DNA of 38,456 bases from Succinivibrio dextrinosolvens. GTDB lineage: Bacteria > Pseudomonadota > Gammaproteobacteria > Enterobacterales > Succinivibrionaceae. The notes under the pieces were generated by a model, which saw only the letters and a program-made list of their open reading frames with translations, searched no databases and was not told the DNA's origin. Numbering within the stretch: the first letter of the stretch is position 1; every line of letters starts with the position of its first letter. Position numbers and translations under genes: made by a program. Shown here in pieces: positions 8,548-15,895 of this stretch. The DNA is taken from the NCBI RefSeq assembly GCF_900116345.1, contig NZ_FPAH01000027.1:1-38456 (forward strand), given 5' to 3'.

Positions 8548-9283
8548 GAAAGATATCGTACTTTCAGTTGAGGATCTGACCGTTTCATTTGATGGCTTCA
8601 AAGCAGTTGATGATCTTTCCTTCTACGTGGATGAGGGAGAAATCCGAGTAATCATTGGTCCAAATGGAGCTGGTAAAACAACCGTACTGGATTTAATCTG
8701 CGGTAAAACCAAGGCAACCTCAGGCTCAATTAAATTCCATGATCTGGAACTTACAAAGTTAAAGGAGCATGAAATTGTTGAAGCCGGTGTCGGCAGAAAG
8801 TTTCAGAACCCTTCAATCTATGAAGCTCTGAGTGTTTTTGAGAATCTGGAACTTTCTTATCCAAAAGGCAAAAGAGTATTTGGAGCTCTCTTCTTTAAAC
8901 GTACCGACGAGGTCATAAACAAGGTAAAAGAGATTGCAAAAATGATTTACCTTGATGACAAGCTCGATGTAAAGGCAAGCCTTCTAAGCCACGGTCAGAA
9001 ACAGTGGCTGGAGATTGGAATGCTGCTGATTCAGAATCCAAAGCTTCTGATGCTGGATGAGCCTGTTGCAGGAATGTCGGTAGCAGAAAGAGAGAAAACA
9101 GCAGAACTTTTAAAGAACATTACCAAGAATAGAAGTGTAATCGTAATTGAGCATGATATGAAATTTGTTGAGCATATTGCAGACAGGGTTACAGTTCTTC
9201 ATCAGGGAAAATTTCTGGCAGAGGGTAGCATGCAGTCTATTCAGAAAAACCAGAAGGTTATTGATGTTTATCTTGGTCAGTAA
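8540..9283 (+). CDS. urtD: Urea ABC transporter ATPase UrtD
   Basis: This is one of two nucleotide-binding subunits that drive urea import, 247 residues, LivG-like. The Walker A motif is GPNGAGKTT (40-48), the ABC signature is LSHGQ (149-153), Walker B is LLMLDE (169-174) and the H-loop histidine is H205 in VIEHDM. The signature has H in place of the usual second G, which is common in the UrtD/LivG branch. The start at ATG 8540 follows AAGGAGAAG at 8527-8535 and overlaps the urtC stop. An ATG 21 bp upstream lies at the edge of the ribosome site and is less likely. Confidence 0.94.
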   Translation: MSKKDIVLSVEDLTVSFDGFKAVDDLSFYVDEGEIRVIIGPNGAGKTTVLDLICGKTKATSGSIKFHDLELTKLKEHEIVEAGVGRKFQNPSIYEALSVFENLELSYPKGKRVFGALFFKRTDEVINKVKEIAKMIYLDDKLDVKASLLSHGQKQWLEIGMLLIQNPKLLMLDEPVAGMSVAEREKTAELLKNITKNRSVIVIEHDMKFVEHIADRVTVLHQGKFLAEGSMQSIQKNQKVIDVYLGQ

Positions 9284-9297
9284 AAAAGGAGCCTATT

Positions 9298-9987
9298 ATG
9301 CTTGAGTTAAAAGATTATAAGGTTTCATATGGAGACAGCTGTGTAATCAGAAACCTTAACTTAAAGATAAAAAAAGGTGAAATCGTGGCACTGCTTGGTC
9401 GTAACGGAATGGGTAAGACCACTTTAATGAAGTCAATAATCGGAATGATTCCAGCACAGAAGGGAGAATGTATTCTGGACGGACAGGATCTTATTCATAC
9501 CAAAAGCTACAAGAGAGTAGCCTCTGGAATTGGATTTGTACCTCAGGGCAGAATGATTTTCTCCAGCATGAGTGTGAAGGAGAATATTGAAACCGGTCTT
9601 ACCGTGACAAAATCAAAGCATATTCCTGAAGATCTGTTTGAGACTTTTCCGATTTTAAAGGAGTTCGAACACAGAAAAGGCGGTAATCTTTCAGGCGGTC
9701 AGCAACAGCAGCTGGCAATTGCCAGAGCTCTTGCAAGCAATCCTAAACTGCTTGTTCTTGATGAGCCAACGGAAGGTATTCAGCCATCTATTATCAAAGA
9801 GATGGCAAGAACTTTAAGAAAAATTCGAGATCAGCGTGGTTTAACCATTTTTGTGTCAGAGCAGGTATTAAGCTTTGCTTTGGATGTTGCCGATAGAATT
9901 GTTGTAATGGAACATGGTTCTATTGTATATGATTCTCCTCGAGACTCTACAGATGAGAATGTTGTATCTTCATTTTTATCTGTATAA
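9298..9987 (+). CDS. urtE: Urea ABC transporter ATPase UrtE
   Basis: This is the second nucleotide-binding subunit, LivF-like, with 229 residues. The Walker A motif is GRNGMGKTT (34-42), the signature LSGGQ (131-135) and Walker B LLVLDE (151-156), followed by PTEGIQP, typical of the UrtE/LivF branch. ATG 9298 follows AAAAAGGAG with good spacing. It is the last gene of the operon, 14 bp after urtD and closed by the terminator at 10025-10061. Confidence 0.94.
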   Translation: MLELKDYKVSYGDSCVIRNLNLKIKKGEIVALLGRNGMGKTTLMKSIIGMIPAQKGECILDGQDLIHTKSYKRVASGIGFVPQGRMIFSSMSVKENIETGLTVTKSKHIPEDLFETFPILKEFEHRKGGNLSGGQQQQLAIARALASNPKLLVLDEPTEGIQPSIIKEMARTLRKIRDQRGLTIFVSEQVLSFALDVADRIVVMEHGSIVYDSPRDSTDENVVSSFLSV

Positions 9988-10024
9988 ATAAGTATAACTG
10001 AGTTATTTATTTGCAATTTCTTGT

Positions 10025-10061
10025 AATAATAAAAGGTTCTGTTACCTTTTATTATTTTTTT
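10025..10061 (+). terminator. Rho-independent terminator of urtABCDE
   Basis: AATAATAAAAGGT (10025-10037) pairs along 13 bp with ACCTTTTATTATT (10044-10056) around TCTGTT, followed by TTTTTA. This strong terminator closes the urt operon. Confidence 0.9.
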
Positions 10062-10353
10062 ACAAAAGAACGAAATTCTAACTCTCTCTTATTTTGTAAA
10101 TACAATAAAATCCTTGGTAGGCATTAGCAACCGCCTGTCTCTACTGCTTTTATCTCAGATGAGCATCGGAGGAGTAATGCTGCGTCGTGGTATTGCTATC
10201 TCTGATCTTAAAGATAAGGTTGTGCATGCCAGAAATAAAGCTTATGCCTATGAGATTGCTCCTGATGATGATATTCCTCCTGTACAGGAAGATGAGGATG
10301 ATGGTTCTATAAAACCTGGAGCTCCTATAACAACTCAGGATTGGAGATACTGA
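10033..10353 (+). pseudogene. Fragment with weak resemblance to a nucleotide-cyclase-like protein
   Basis: An open frame runs from just after a stop at 10030 to TGA... at 10351-10353 without a convincing start. The only initiators are TTG 10114 and internal ATGs at 10159 and 10177, none with a good ribosome site, and the 5' part of the frame overlaps the urt terminator. The translation contains SLLLLSQMSIGGVMLRRGIA followed by ISDL and, after a gap, AYAYEIAPDDDIPP. This resembles the gvllRGgIaiGdl...GpalveAYeLE pattern found near the end of proteins with a class III cyclase-like fold. I read it as the decayed 3' end of such a gene. A short expressed protein from ATG 10159 (64 residues) is the alternative. 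The resemblance is by eye and weak. Confidence 0.35.
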
Positions 10354-10456
10354 TTAATAGTTTTTAATGCCGCTTTTTTGTTATCTTCAGTTTAAAAAAA
10401 AGCAAGAGACTTATCTCCAGCATATTGCCACCAATCTGCTGGAGGTATTTGTTAGT

Positions 10457-11335
10457 CTAAATATCCCATAAGGCATCATCGCGATTTAAAGCATCAATCT
10501 GCTTCATTTCTTCATCGCTTAACTGAAAATCCATTATTGAGATGTTTTCTTTTATATGTGCAGGATTCTTTGATCTAGGAATAGTGATGATTCCTCTTTG
10601 AAGATCCCATCTTAGAATAACCTGAGCTGAGCTTTTTCCATGATCTTTAGCTATATCAGCAATTACAGGATCTCTCAGGAGACCTTGTCTTCCTGCGCCT
10701 AAAGGAGACCATGCCTCAACCTTTACACCTTCTTTCTCATATTCTGCAACTGTAGGATATTTTGAGTTGTATGGATGTAACTCTACCTGATTCAATACAG
10801 GTTTAACCTTGGCAATCTTAAGAATACGCCTTAAAGCATCCGGACTGTAGTTGCTAAGACCGATAGATCTGAACTTGCCTGCCTGAACATATTCTTCCAT
10901 GATTCTCCATGCCATCTCGTCATTAGAAAATGGCCAGTGAATAAGAACCAAATCTATCTTTCCTCCAAGATTCTTTAAACTTCTGTCTAAAGAATCGCGT
11001 ATGTTTTTTTCATTGGATCCATTTGAAGGATTAAGTTTTGTGGTGATATAGAACTCTTCTCGTGGAATACCACTATCTAATACAGCCTGATAGGTTTCAC
11101 TCTCGTTTCTGTAGTACTGAGCAGTATCAATCAGCCTGTACCCTAATTTAATTGATTCTGTTACAGACTTATAGGCTTCCTGACCGCTAAGCTCCCAGAC
11201 TCCGCAGCCTAACTGCGGTATTCTAGAACCATCAGACAAGGTAAGATATGGCATATTATTATCTATTGAAGATGCACTAACACTTGCTCCTAAGGATAAG
11301 CCTGCAAGTAAAGGAAAAAAATGTCTTAATTTCAT
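10457..11335 (-). CDS. Aldo-keto reductase with an N-terminal Sec signal peptide
   Basis: This 292-residue (alpha/beta)8-barrel oxidoreductase reduces carbonyl groups with a nicotinamide cofactor. The catalytic tetrad is D70, Y75 (DTAQYYRNE), K100 (TTKL) and H133 (LIHWP). Residues 1-22 form a Sec-type signal peptide (basic n-region, hydrophobic core LLAGLSLGA, then SVSASS), with no twin-arginine motif. The start is supported by AGGAG 6 nt upstream and by the ATGA overlap with the preceding MFS gene. A cytoplasmic start at the internal ATG 11252-11254 has no ribosome site. In the cofactor-phosphate loop (IPRSKNPAHIKEN) the usual Arg is His260. An exported AKR is odd because NAD(P)H is cytoplasmic. 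It is the last gene of the TetR operon. Confidence 0.88.
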   Translation of the reverse strand: MKLRHFFPLLAGLSLGASVSASSIDNNMPYLTLSDGSRIPQLGCGVWELSGQEAYKSVTESIKLGYRLIDTAQYYRNESETYQAVLDSGIPREEFYITTKLNPSNGSNEKNIRDSLDRSLKNLGGKIDLVLIHWPFSNDEMAWRIMEEYVQAGKFRSIGLSNYSPDALRRILKIAKVKPVLNQVELHPYNSKYPTVAEYEKEGVKVEAWSPLGAGRQGLLRDPVIADIAKDHGKSSAQVILRWDLQRGIITIPRSKNPAHIKENISIMDFQLSDEEMKQIDALNRDDALWDI

Positions 11336-12618
11336 AGTTTCTCCTGAGTCTTAAGAGTGAAAAGTTTTGAAAGATATAACGCATTGGTAATCCATACAAT
11401 AGCCATTATTGCTCCGGTTGCAAATGATAGAATCATGCCGCCTAAAGCTTCAGCTCCCTGAGTTAGAAATGCACTGAATACATCTCCACCTCTATAGATT
11501 ACAGTGTCAATGAAGTTCTTGGATTTATATTTCTCATCCAGACTTACAACGCTGAAAAGCATTTCCTTGCCAGGACGTACCAGCGCATATTCTCCTACTC
11601 TGCGAACAATCATTGCCAGAACAATGACCGAAAGAACCGGTATAAACATCAGTACCACAAAACAGACAAGAATCAGAACGGGAACAACCGCAATTAGAGG
11701 CTTAAGTCCAAATTTATCTGCCAAACGGCCTGTAATAAATAACTGCAGAATAATAGTGGCTGTATTTACTATAAGATCGATAACCGAGAATACAAAAGTC
11801 TGTTCGGCCTTATCTGCAAATGAGTCTGCAATAATTCTAACCTGAGCAAAATACAGAAAGGTATTGGCTGTAGATGCAAGAATTACAAAAACGGCAATCA
11901 TAAGTAAGTATCTGGATTTAAAGGTGCTTAGAAAGCCTTCAAGTATGCTTCCGTTAATTCTTTTTTCCAGATAGTCAGTTACACTTTGGACTGATTCATC
12001 TGTATCACACTGTTCTGACCTTATGGAAAACAGAAAATAAACAGCCAGCGATGCCAGTGCTAGAAAGGCTAGGGAAATCAGAATTAACGGAAAGATACCT
12101 GTATATTTAACTGCAGTTGCCGTGATCATAGGACCGATAATTGAGCCTGCGCTTGATCCTGATGCCGCAATGGCAAAAAGGCGCCTGCTCTGAGATGGTT
12201 TCAGAATGTCATTTAAAACACTCCATCCTAGAGAAATCACAGCAAGATTGTAGACAGAAAGCCAGACATAAAATGTTCTTCCTGTAATTACAGGTGCAAT
12301 TTCATGAGCCATCAGATAGGCAAATAATAGAAGATTAGCTCCGAAAAAAGAGAATACAACAGGAAGTATTATCTTTCTTGATATTTTTCCCAGGACATAA
12401 AAATAAGGTATCTGTACCGTAATAGAAACAGCAAAGGTTGCTGTAAATAGCCACTGAAGACTATTTACACCGCTGGTAATACCCATGGTGTCTCGTACAG
12501 GACGCAGAACAGAGTAGGAACAGAAAATACAGAAAAAAAGCAGAAATGCTAAAACAGCATAACTTCCTTCTTTTTTCCTAAGATTCAGTACGCTGTCAAA
12601 AAAAGATTCTAAGTTCAT
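11332..12618 (-). CDS. MFS-fold carrier resembling nucleotide-exchange transporters
   Basis: This is a 428-residue inner-membrane protein with about 12 predicted helices and a central hydrophilic loop. The N-terminal block YSVLRPVRDTMG (35-46), followed by WLFTATFAVSI and later RRVGEYALVRPGKEMLF, resembles the bacterial branch related to ATP/ADP translocases (TlcC-like MFS). The substrate cannot be told from sequence. The start at ATG 12616-12618 is chosen because it lies 19 bp after the flavodoxin stop. Longer readings run back into that gene. AGAAGAGA lies about 14 nt upstream. Its last bases overlap the start of the exported aldo-keto reductase, so the two are translationally coupled, and a link between the carrier's substrate and that enzyme is possible but unproven. 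Confidence 0.8.
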   Translation of the reverse strand: MNLESFFDSVLNLRKKEGSYAVLAFLLFFCIFCSYSVLRPVRDTMGITSGVNSLQWLFTATFAVSITVQIPYFYVLGKISRKIILPVVFSFFGANLLLFAYLMAHEIAPVITGRTFYVWLSVYNLAVISLGWSVLNDILKPSQSRRLFAIAASGSSAGSIIGPMITATAVKYTGIFPLILISLAFLALASLAVYFLFSIRSEQCDTDESVQSVTDYLEKRINGSILEGFLSTFKSRYLLMIAVFVILASTANTFLYFAQVRIIADSFADKAEQTFVFSVIDLIVNTATIILQLFITGRLADKFGLKPLIAVVPVLILVCFVVLMFIPVLSVIVLAMIVRRVGEYALVRPGKEMLFSVVSLDEKYKSKNFIDTVIYRGGDVFSAFLTQGAEALGGMILSFATGAIMAIVWITNALYLSKLFTLKTQEKL

Positions 12619-12637
12619 AGTCCATTTGATCTCTTCT

Positions 12638-13156
12638 TTAGACAAGATTCTTCTGTGCCCAAGCAGAGACTGTTTCAAAAGAATCAGGGGCACTGCTTCC
12701 AAAAACAGCTAATCCTTCACCGATTTCTGCTCCGTTACAAAGGTTCTTTAAGGTACGAACCGAACTTCCTAGTCCGCTACCTTCATGAGTCATTACTGAA
12801 AAGACTTTCTTTCTGGTAAAATCGAGCTTCTCTAGCTGAGTCATGACGGCACATGGAAAGGTCCCCCACCAGCAAGGACCTGCTATTACAATGTTTTGGT
12901 ATTCTGAAATTGAATCTATGTATTCTGTAAGAGCTGGTCTTGAGTTGTTTTTCAGTTCTTCTTTTGCTTCCTCTGTACAGGTGGTGTAATCTTCGCTGTA
13001 CTGTTTTACGGTTTTTATCTCAAACAGATCTGCGCCTACTGCTTTTTTTATAAATTCGGCAACATATTCGGTGTTACCTTTCTTAAGGTTAACAATTGAA
13101 CCGCGAGAATAATTCTGACCTTTTCTTGAGTAGTAAATTACTAATGTCTTATCCAT
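12638..13156 (-). CDS. Flavodoxin-like NAD(P)H oxidoreductase
   Basis: This 172-residue flavodoxin-fold protein probably binds FMN. The N-terminal phosphate loop region reads VIYYSRKGQNY, followed by KKGNTEYVAEFI. AGPCWWGTFPCAVMTQLE and the later SVMTHEGSGLGSS are the typical flavin-ring-contacting loops of the Flavodoxin_4-type family often linked to quinone or aldehyde detoxification. The start ATG 13154-13156 has AGGTGA 5 nt upstream. It lies between aldo-keto reductase and carrier genes in one operon, so it likely shares a redox or reactive-carbonyl role with them. The exact electron acceptor is unknown. Confidence 0.88.
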   Translation of the reverse strand: MDKTLVIYYSRKGQNYSRGSIVNLKKGNTEYVAEFIKKAVGADLFEIKTVKQYSEDYTTCTEEAKEELKNNSRPALTEYIDSISEYQNIVIAGPCWWGTFPCAVMTQLEKLDFTRKKVFSVMTHEGSGLGSSVRTLKNLCNGAEIGEGLAVFGSSAPDSFETVSAWAQKNLV

Positions 13157-13226
13157 ATATCACCTGTCTTGTAATGGAAAGAATAGATTTGTTTTTATTA
13201 ACAACTAATTTGATAATTTCTGCTAG

Positions 13227-14084
13227 TTAATCATCTTTATGAACATCGAAATTGGCAAGTAACCATTCTCCAACTCCTGGATTATCGGGATTATGAATCC
13301 CTTTTTCCTGATTTAGAGTCTGTATAATTTTCATTTCTTCTTCTGCAAGTGAAAAATCAAAGATCTCTAGATTCTCTTTAATCCTGTTGGTATGAGTAGA
13401 TTTAGGCAGAATAATTACTCCCATCTGATTTTCAAAACGTAAAACAATCTGGGCAACCGTTTTGTTGTATTTTGATGCTAATTCCTTAATTACCGAATTC
13501 TCGAGAAGCATTTTGTTTTCCTGATATAGAGGAGCCCAGGCTTCAAGAAGAACATTGTGTTTACTCATTAGAGAACTAAGTTCTTTCTGTTGCATCATTG
13601 GATGATACTCAACCTGGTTTACAGCTGGAATTACACTAAAACAGTCTTTGAACTTATTCCAAAGCTTAACTGTCATGTTGCTTACACCGATTGATTTTAT
13701 CTTTCCTGCTTTCTGAGCTTCTTCCATAGCTCTCCATGCTTCATCCACCTTTCCGTAAGGCTGATGAATCAGATATAAATCGATATAGTCGAGGTTAAGC
13801 TTTTCAAGTGATTTATCAATTGCTTTAACGGCATCTGCATAGGCATAATCTTGCAGCCAGAGTTTACTGGTGACAAAGATCTCATCACGCCTAATTCCAG
13901 AATCATTTACCGCTTTACCAACTTCTTTTTCATTGAAGTAGGCAACTGCAGTATCAATATGTCTATATCCTACATTCAGGGCTTCCTTTACTGCCTTGTA
14001 TGTAGAGCCGTCTGCTGGAATCTGATAAGTACCAAAACCGACTGAAGGAATCCTGTTACCGTCATTTAAGGTAAATGTTTTCAT
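13227..14084 (-). CDS. Cytoplasmic aldo-keto reductase (2,5-diketogluconate reductase-like)
   Basis: This 285-residue AKR has the full catalytic tetrad D44, Y49 (DTAVAYFNE), K74 (TSKLW) and H107 (LIHQPYG). The motif LYLIHQP followed by WRAMEEAQKAGKIKSIGVSN and the C-terminal block IILPKSTHTNRIKEN (with the expected K, S, R and N for NADPH) are typical of the DkgA/morphine-dehydrogenase-like branch. No signal peptide is present. AGAGG precedes ATG 14082-14084. It is closely similar to the next AKR upstream (14117-14968), suggesting tandem duplication. The natural substrate cannot be inferred. Such enzymes commonly reduce methylglyoxal and other aldehydes. Confidence 0.92.
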   Translation of the reverse strand: MKTFTLNDGNRIPSVGFGTYQIPADGSTYKAVKEALNVGYRHIDTAVAYFNEKEVGKAVNDSGIRRDEIFVTSKLWLQDYAYADAVKAIDKSLEKLNLDYIDLYLIHQPYGKVDEAWRAMEEAQKAGKIKSIGVSNMTVKLWNKFKDCFSVIPAVNQVEYHPMMQQKELSSLMSKHNVLLEAWAPLYQENKMLLENSVIKELASKYNKTVAQIVLRFENQMGVIILPKSTHTNRIKENLEIFDFSLAEEEMKIIQTLNQEKGIHNPDNPGVGEWLLANFDVHKDD

Positions 14085-14116
14085 ATAGTGCCTCTTGCTA
14101 ACAATTAGTTCTGTTA

Positions 14117-14968
14117 CTAGTCATGAATCTTGTGGTTACCGATACCGATGGCAATATCTGGATTCATTTCATCGTATATTGTGCTTTTCTTTGTATCCAG
14201 TTTTAGGATGCTTAAGAGATCTTCCTCATCAAGCTTAAAGTCGAAAATATCAAAGTTAGAAATGATTCTGTCTTTATGTGATGATTTTGGTATCACAGGA
14301 ATATTTCTCTGGATCAGCCAGCGTAGCATTACCTGAGCAGTGGTCTTGTTATGCTTCCTGGCAATTTGTTCCAGAAGATCATTTCTAAAAACGTTATTGT
14401 TTCCTTCAGCGAAAGGCGACCACGCTTCATGCACTATGTTATGTTTCTCCATGAAATCATGAGCTTCTGTCTGCTGTAGCCATACATTGGTTTCTATCTG
14501 ATTTACTGCAGGTTTTATTTCATTGTGTGTGAAGAGATCTGCCAGTCTTTCATTCCAGAAACTCGTAACTCCAATAGCTCTGATTCTACCTTCCTTATAG
14601 AGTCTTTCCATCGCTCTCCAGGAACCGTAGTAATCACCATAAGGCTTATGTATAAGGTATAAATCCAGGACATCAAGCTTCAGCTTCTTCATAGAGGCAT
14701 CGAAAGCTCTTAGAGTGTTGTCATATCCATGATCCTGTACCCACAGCTTGGTAGTTATAAATAGCTCAGAACGATTGATTCCGCTTTGAAAAATAGCTTC
14801 TCCTACCGCCTCTTCATTGAAGTAAGCTGCAGCGGTATCTATTAGGCGATATCCTGATTCAAGTGCATCATTTACTGCCTGTACTGCTTCCTTGTGCTCA
14901 GGAATCTGAAAAACACCAAAACCCAACATCGGCATCTTTACGCCATTGTTTAATGTAATATATTCCAT
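14117..14968 (-). CDS. Cytoplasmic aldo-keto reductase, first enzyme of the TetR operon
   Basis: This 283-residue AKR has D44, Y49 (DTAAAYFNE), K74 (TTKLW) and H107 (LIHKPYG), and the cofactor loop IPVIPKSSHKDRIISN. It resembles the following AKR along its whole length, with the same tetrad spacing, so the pair probably arose by duplication. Differences such as VTSFWNER in place of VSNM at the sixth strand suggest a changed active-site rim. AAGGA precedes ATG 14966-14968, 12 bp after the tetR stop. Induction by the TetR ligand is expected from the arrangement. Confidence 0.92.
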   Translation of the reverse strand: MEYITLNNGVKMPMLGFGVFQIPEHKEAVQAVNDALESGYRLIDTAAAYFNEEAVGEAIFQSGINRSELFITTKLWVQDHGYDNTLRAFDASMKKLKLDVLDLYLIHKPYGDYYGSWRAMERLYKEGRIRAIGVTSFWNERLADLFTHNEIKPAVNQIETNVWLQQTEAHDFMEKHNIVHEAWSPFAEGNNNVFRNDLLEQIARKHNKTTAQVMLRWLIQRNIPVIPKSSHKDRIISNFDIFDFKLDEEDLLSILKLDTKKSTIYDEMNPDIAIGIGNHKIHD

Positions 14969-14980
14969 AGTGATTCCTTG

Positions 14981-15598
14981 TTATTTCTTCAAGTAAGTAG
15001 TAAGCGCAGGGGTTAAAAAATTTGAGATGTATTTTTTGATCCTGCCTGATCCGATTACCTGACTATCCGACATACACCAGATGGTCATAAGACCATACAG
15101 CTGTGCGTTTATCTGCACCGTAAAATCCTCGATAGGGAAATATTCCGATAATTCTCCTTGTCTTACCGCGTCAGCAAATACTGAATACAAAGCCTTATTG
15201 TCATACTGGTATTTTGTAAACTGAGGTTCTTCAGGCATAGGAAGAGGTTTAATGTTATTTCTGGTCCACTGACGGCATGTTTCTATGCCTGCTCTTTCAA
15301 TTGCCAGAAGAAAGTTTTCACAGTAATACTCAAGTCTTTCGATTAAAGATTTATCTTTCATCTGGATAACTGTCTGCGCAAGAATATAAAAATCCAGTTT
15401 GTTCAGTTCAGAAATGACATCTTCTTTCTTTTTGAAATATGTATAAAAAGAACCGGTACTAACTTTTGCTTCTTTTGTAATTTCGCTGATCGATATTTTT
15501 TCAAATCCCTTTTGGGATAAGAGTTTTTTGGTAGCATTAACAATTTTCTTTTTGGTTTCTAACGCATCCTGCTGGCGTTTTGTTAGCTTTTTACTCAT
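14981..15598 (-). CDS. TetR-family transcriptional regulator
   Basis: This 205-residue protein has an N-terminal TetR helix-turn-helix at about 15-60 (KIVNATKKLLSQKGFEKISI, then VSTGSFYTYFKKKEDV). The C-terminal ligand and dimer region carries the block CRQWTRNNI. It is the first gene of the operon that continues with two AKRs, a flavodoxin, a carrier and a third AKR. Immediately upstream are a promoter and four tandem palindromic units (15634-15689), so it very likely represses itself and the operon until a small ligand, perhaps an aldehyde or quinone, releases it. AAAGGGA precedes ATG 15596-15598. The ligand is unknown. Confidence 0.92.
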   Translation of the reverse strand: MSKKLTKRQQDALETKKKIVNATKKLLSQKGFEKISISEITKEAKVSTGSFYTYFKKKEDVISELNKLDFYILAQTVIQMKDKSLIERLEYYCENFLLAIERAGIETCRQWTRNNIKPLPMPEEPQFTKYQYDNKALYSVFADAVRQGELSEYFPIEDFTVQINAQLYGLMTIWCMSDSQVIGSGRIKKYISNFLTPALTTYLKK

Positions 15599-15619
15599 AG
15601 ATTTTCCCTTTTTTTGTAT

Positions 15620-15647
15620 ATTATAATATATATTGAATTAAATTCAA
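15620..15647 (-). promoter_or_regulatory. Predicted sigma-70 promoter of the tetR operon
   Basis: On the minus strand TTGAAT (15642-15647) and a perfect TATAAT (15620-15625) are separated by 16 bp. The -35 element lies inside the first palindromic repeat unit, so a bound repressor would block RNA polymerase. Confidence 0.65.
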
Positions 15648-15689
15648 TGAATTTAATTCAGTGAATTTAATTCAGTGAATTTAATTTAC
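15634..15689. promoter_or_regulatory. Four tandem 14-bp palindromic units, probable TetR operator array
   Basis: Four head-to-tail units start at 15634, 15648, 15662 and 15676. Units 2 and 3 read exactly TGAATTTAATTCAG, unit 1 is TGAATTAAATTCAA and unit 4 is TGAATTTAATTTAC. Each core TGAATT-W-AATTCA is a near-perfect 13-bp palindrome. The 14-bp period is not a whole number of helical turns, so neighbouring dimers would sit on rotated faces. Binding by the adjacent TetR protein is inferred. Confidence 0.7.
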
Positions 15690-15764
15690 TAATATTGCAA
15701 TGCTTCTTTCTTATAGGAAAATTTTTTTTGTAAAAATAAGGTGCTGTCCTGCTTTGTAAGAGGA

Positions 15765-15848
15765 ATGTATACATCAAATGTAGAGGAGAATACTGTGCGG
15801 GAATTATTATTTTTTATCGGTTTTAAAAGTATTCTATTGTCAATTTAA
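15765..15848 (+). CDS. Possible 27-residue hydrophobic microprotein
   Basis: An ATG at 15765 opens a frame for 27 residues (MYTSNVEENTVRELLFFIGF then KSILLSI). A GTG at 15795 in the same frame has GAGGAG at 15783-15788 with ideal spacing and would give a 17-residue hydrophobic peptide. The frame ends 2 bp before the hairpin at 15851-15879, which could serve as its terminator. It lies alone between the tetR promoter and glgA. It may be a chance frame, and no homology is recognised. Confidence 0.2.
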   Translation: MYTSNVEENTVRELLFFIGFKSILLSI

Positions 15849-15850
15849 CA

Positions 15851-15879
15851 AAAAAGGCAACTCACTGAGCTGCCTTTTT
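15851..15879 (-). terminator. Terminator after glgA, probably bidirectional
   Basis: AAAAAGGCA (15851-15859) pairs with TGCCTTTTT (15871-15879), with an additional CTCA/TGAG pairing inside. On the minus strand the stem is followed by a T-run just after the glgA stop at 15896. The symmetry also allows plus-strand termination. Confidence 0.8.
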
Positions 15880-15895
15880 AAAACTTATCTATTTT

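Noticed and set aside
10415-10444. Terminator of the aldo-keto reductase operon
   Set aside because: CTCCAGCA/TGCTGGAG does pair, but on the minus strand the nearest T-run is 13 nt beyond the stem, too far for a standard terminator, so it is not listed.
15634-15689. Possible CRISPR array or minisatellite
   Set aside because: The 14-bp units are directly adjacent without spacers and overlap a promoter, so an operator array explains them better.
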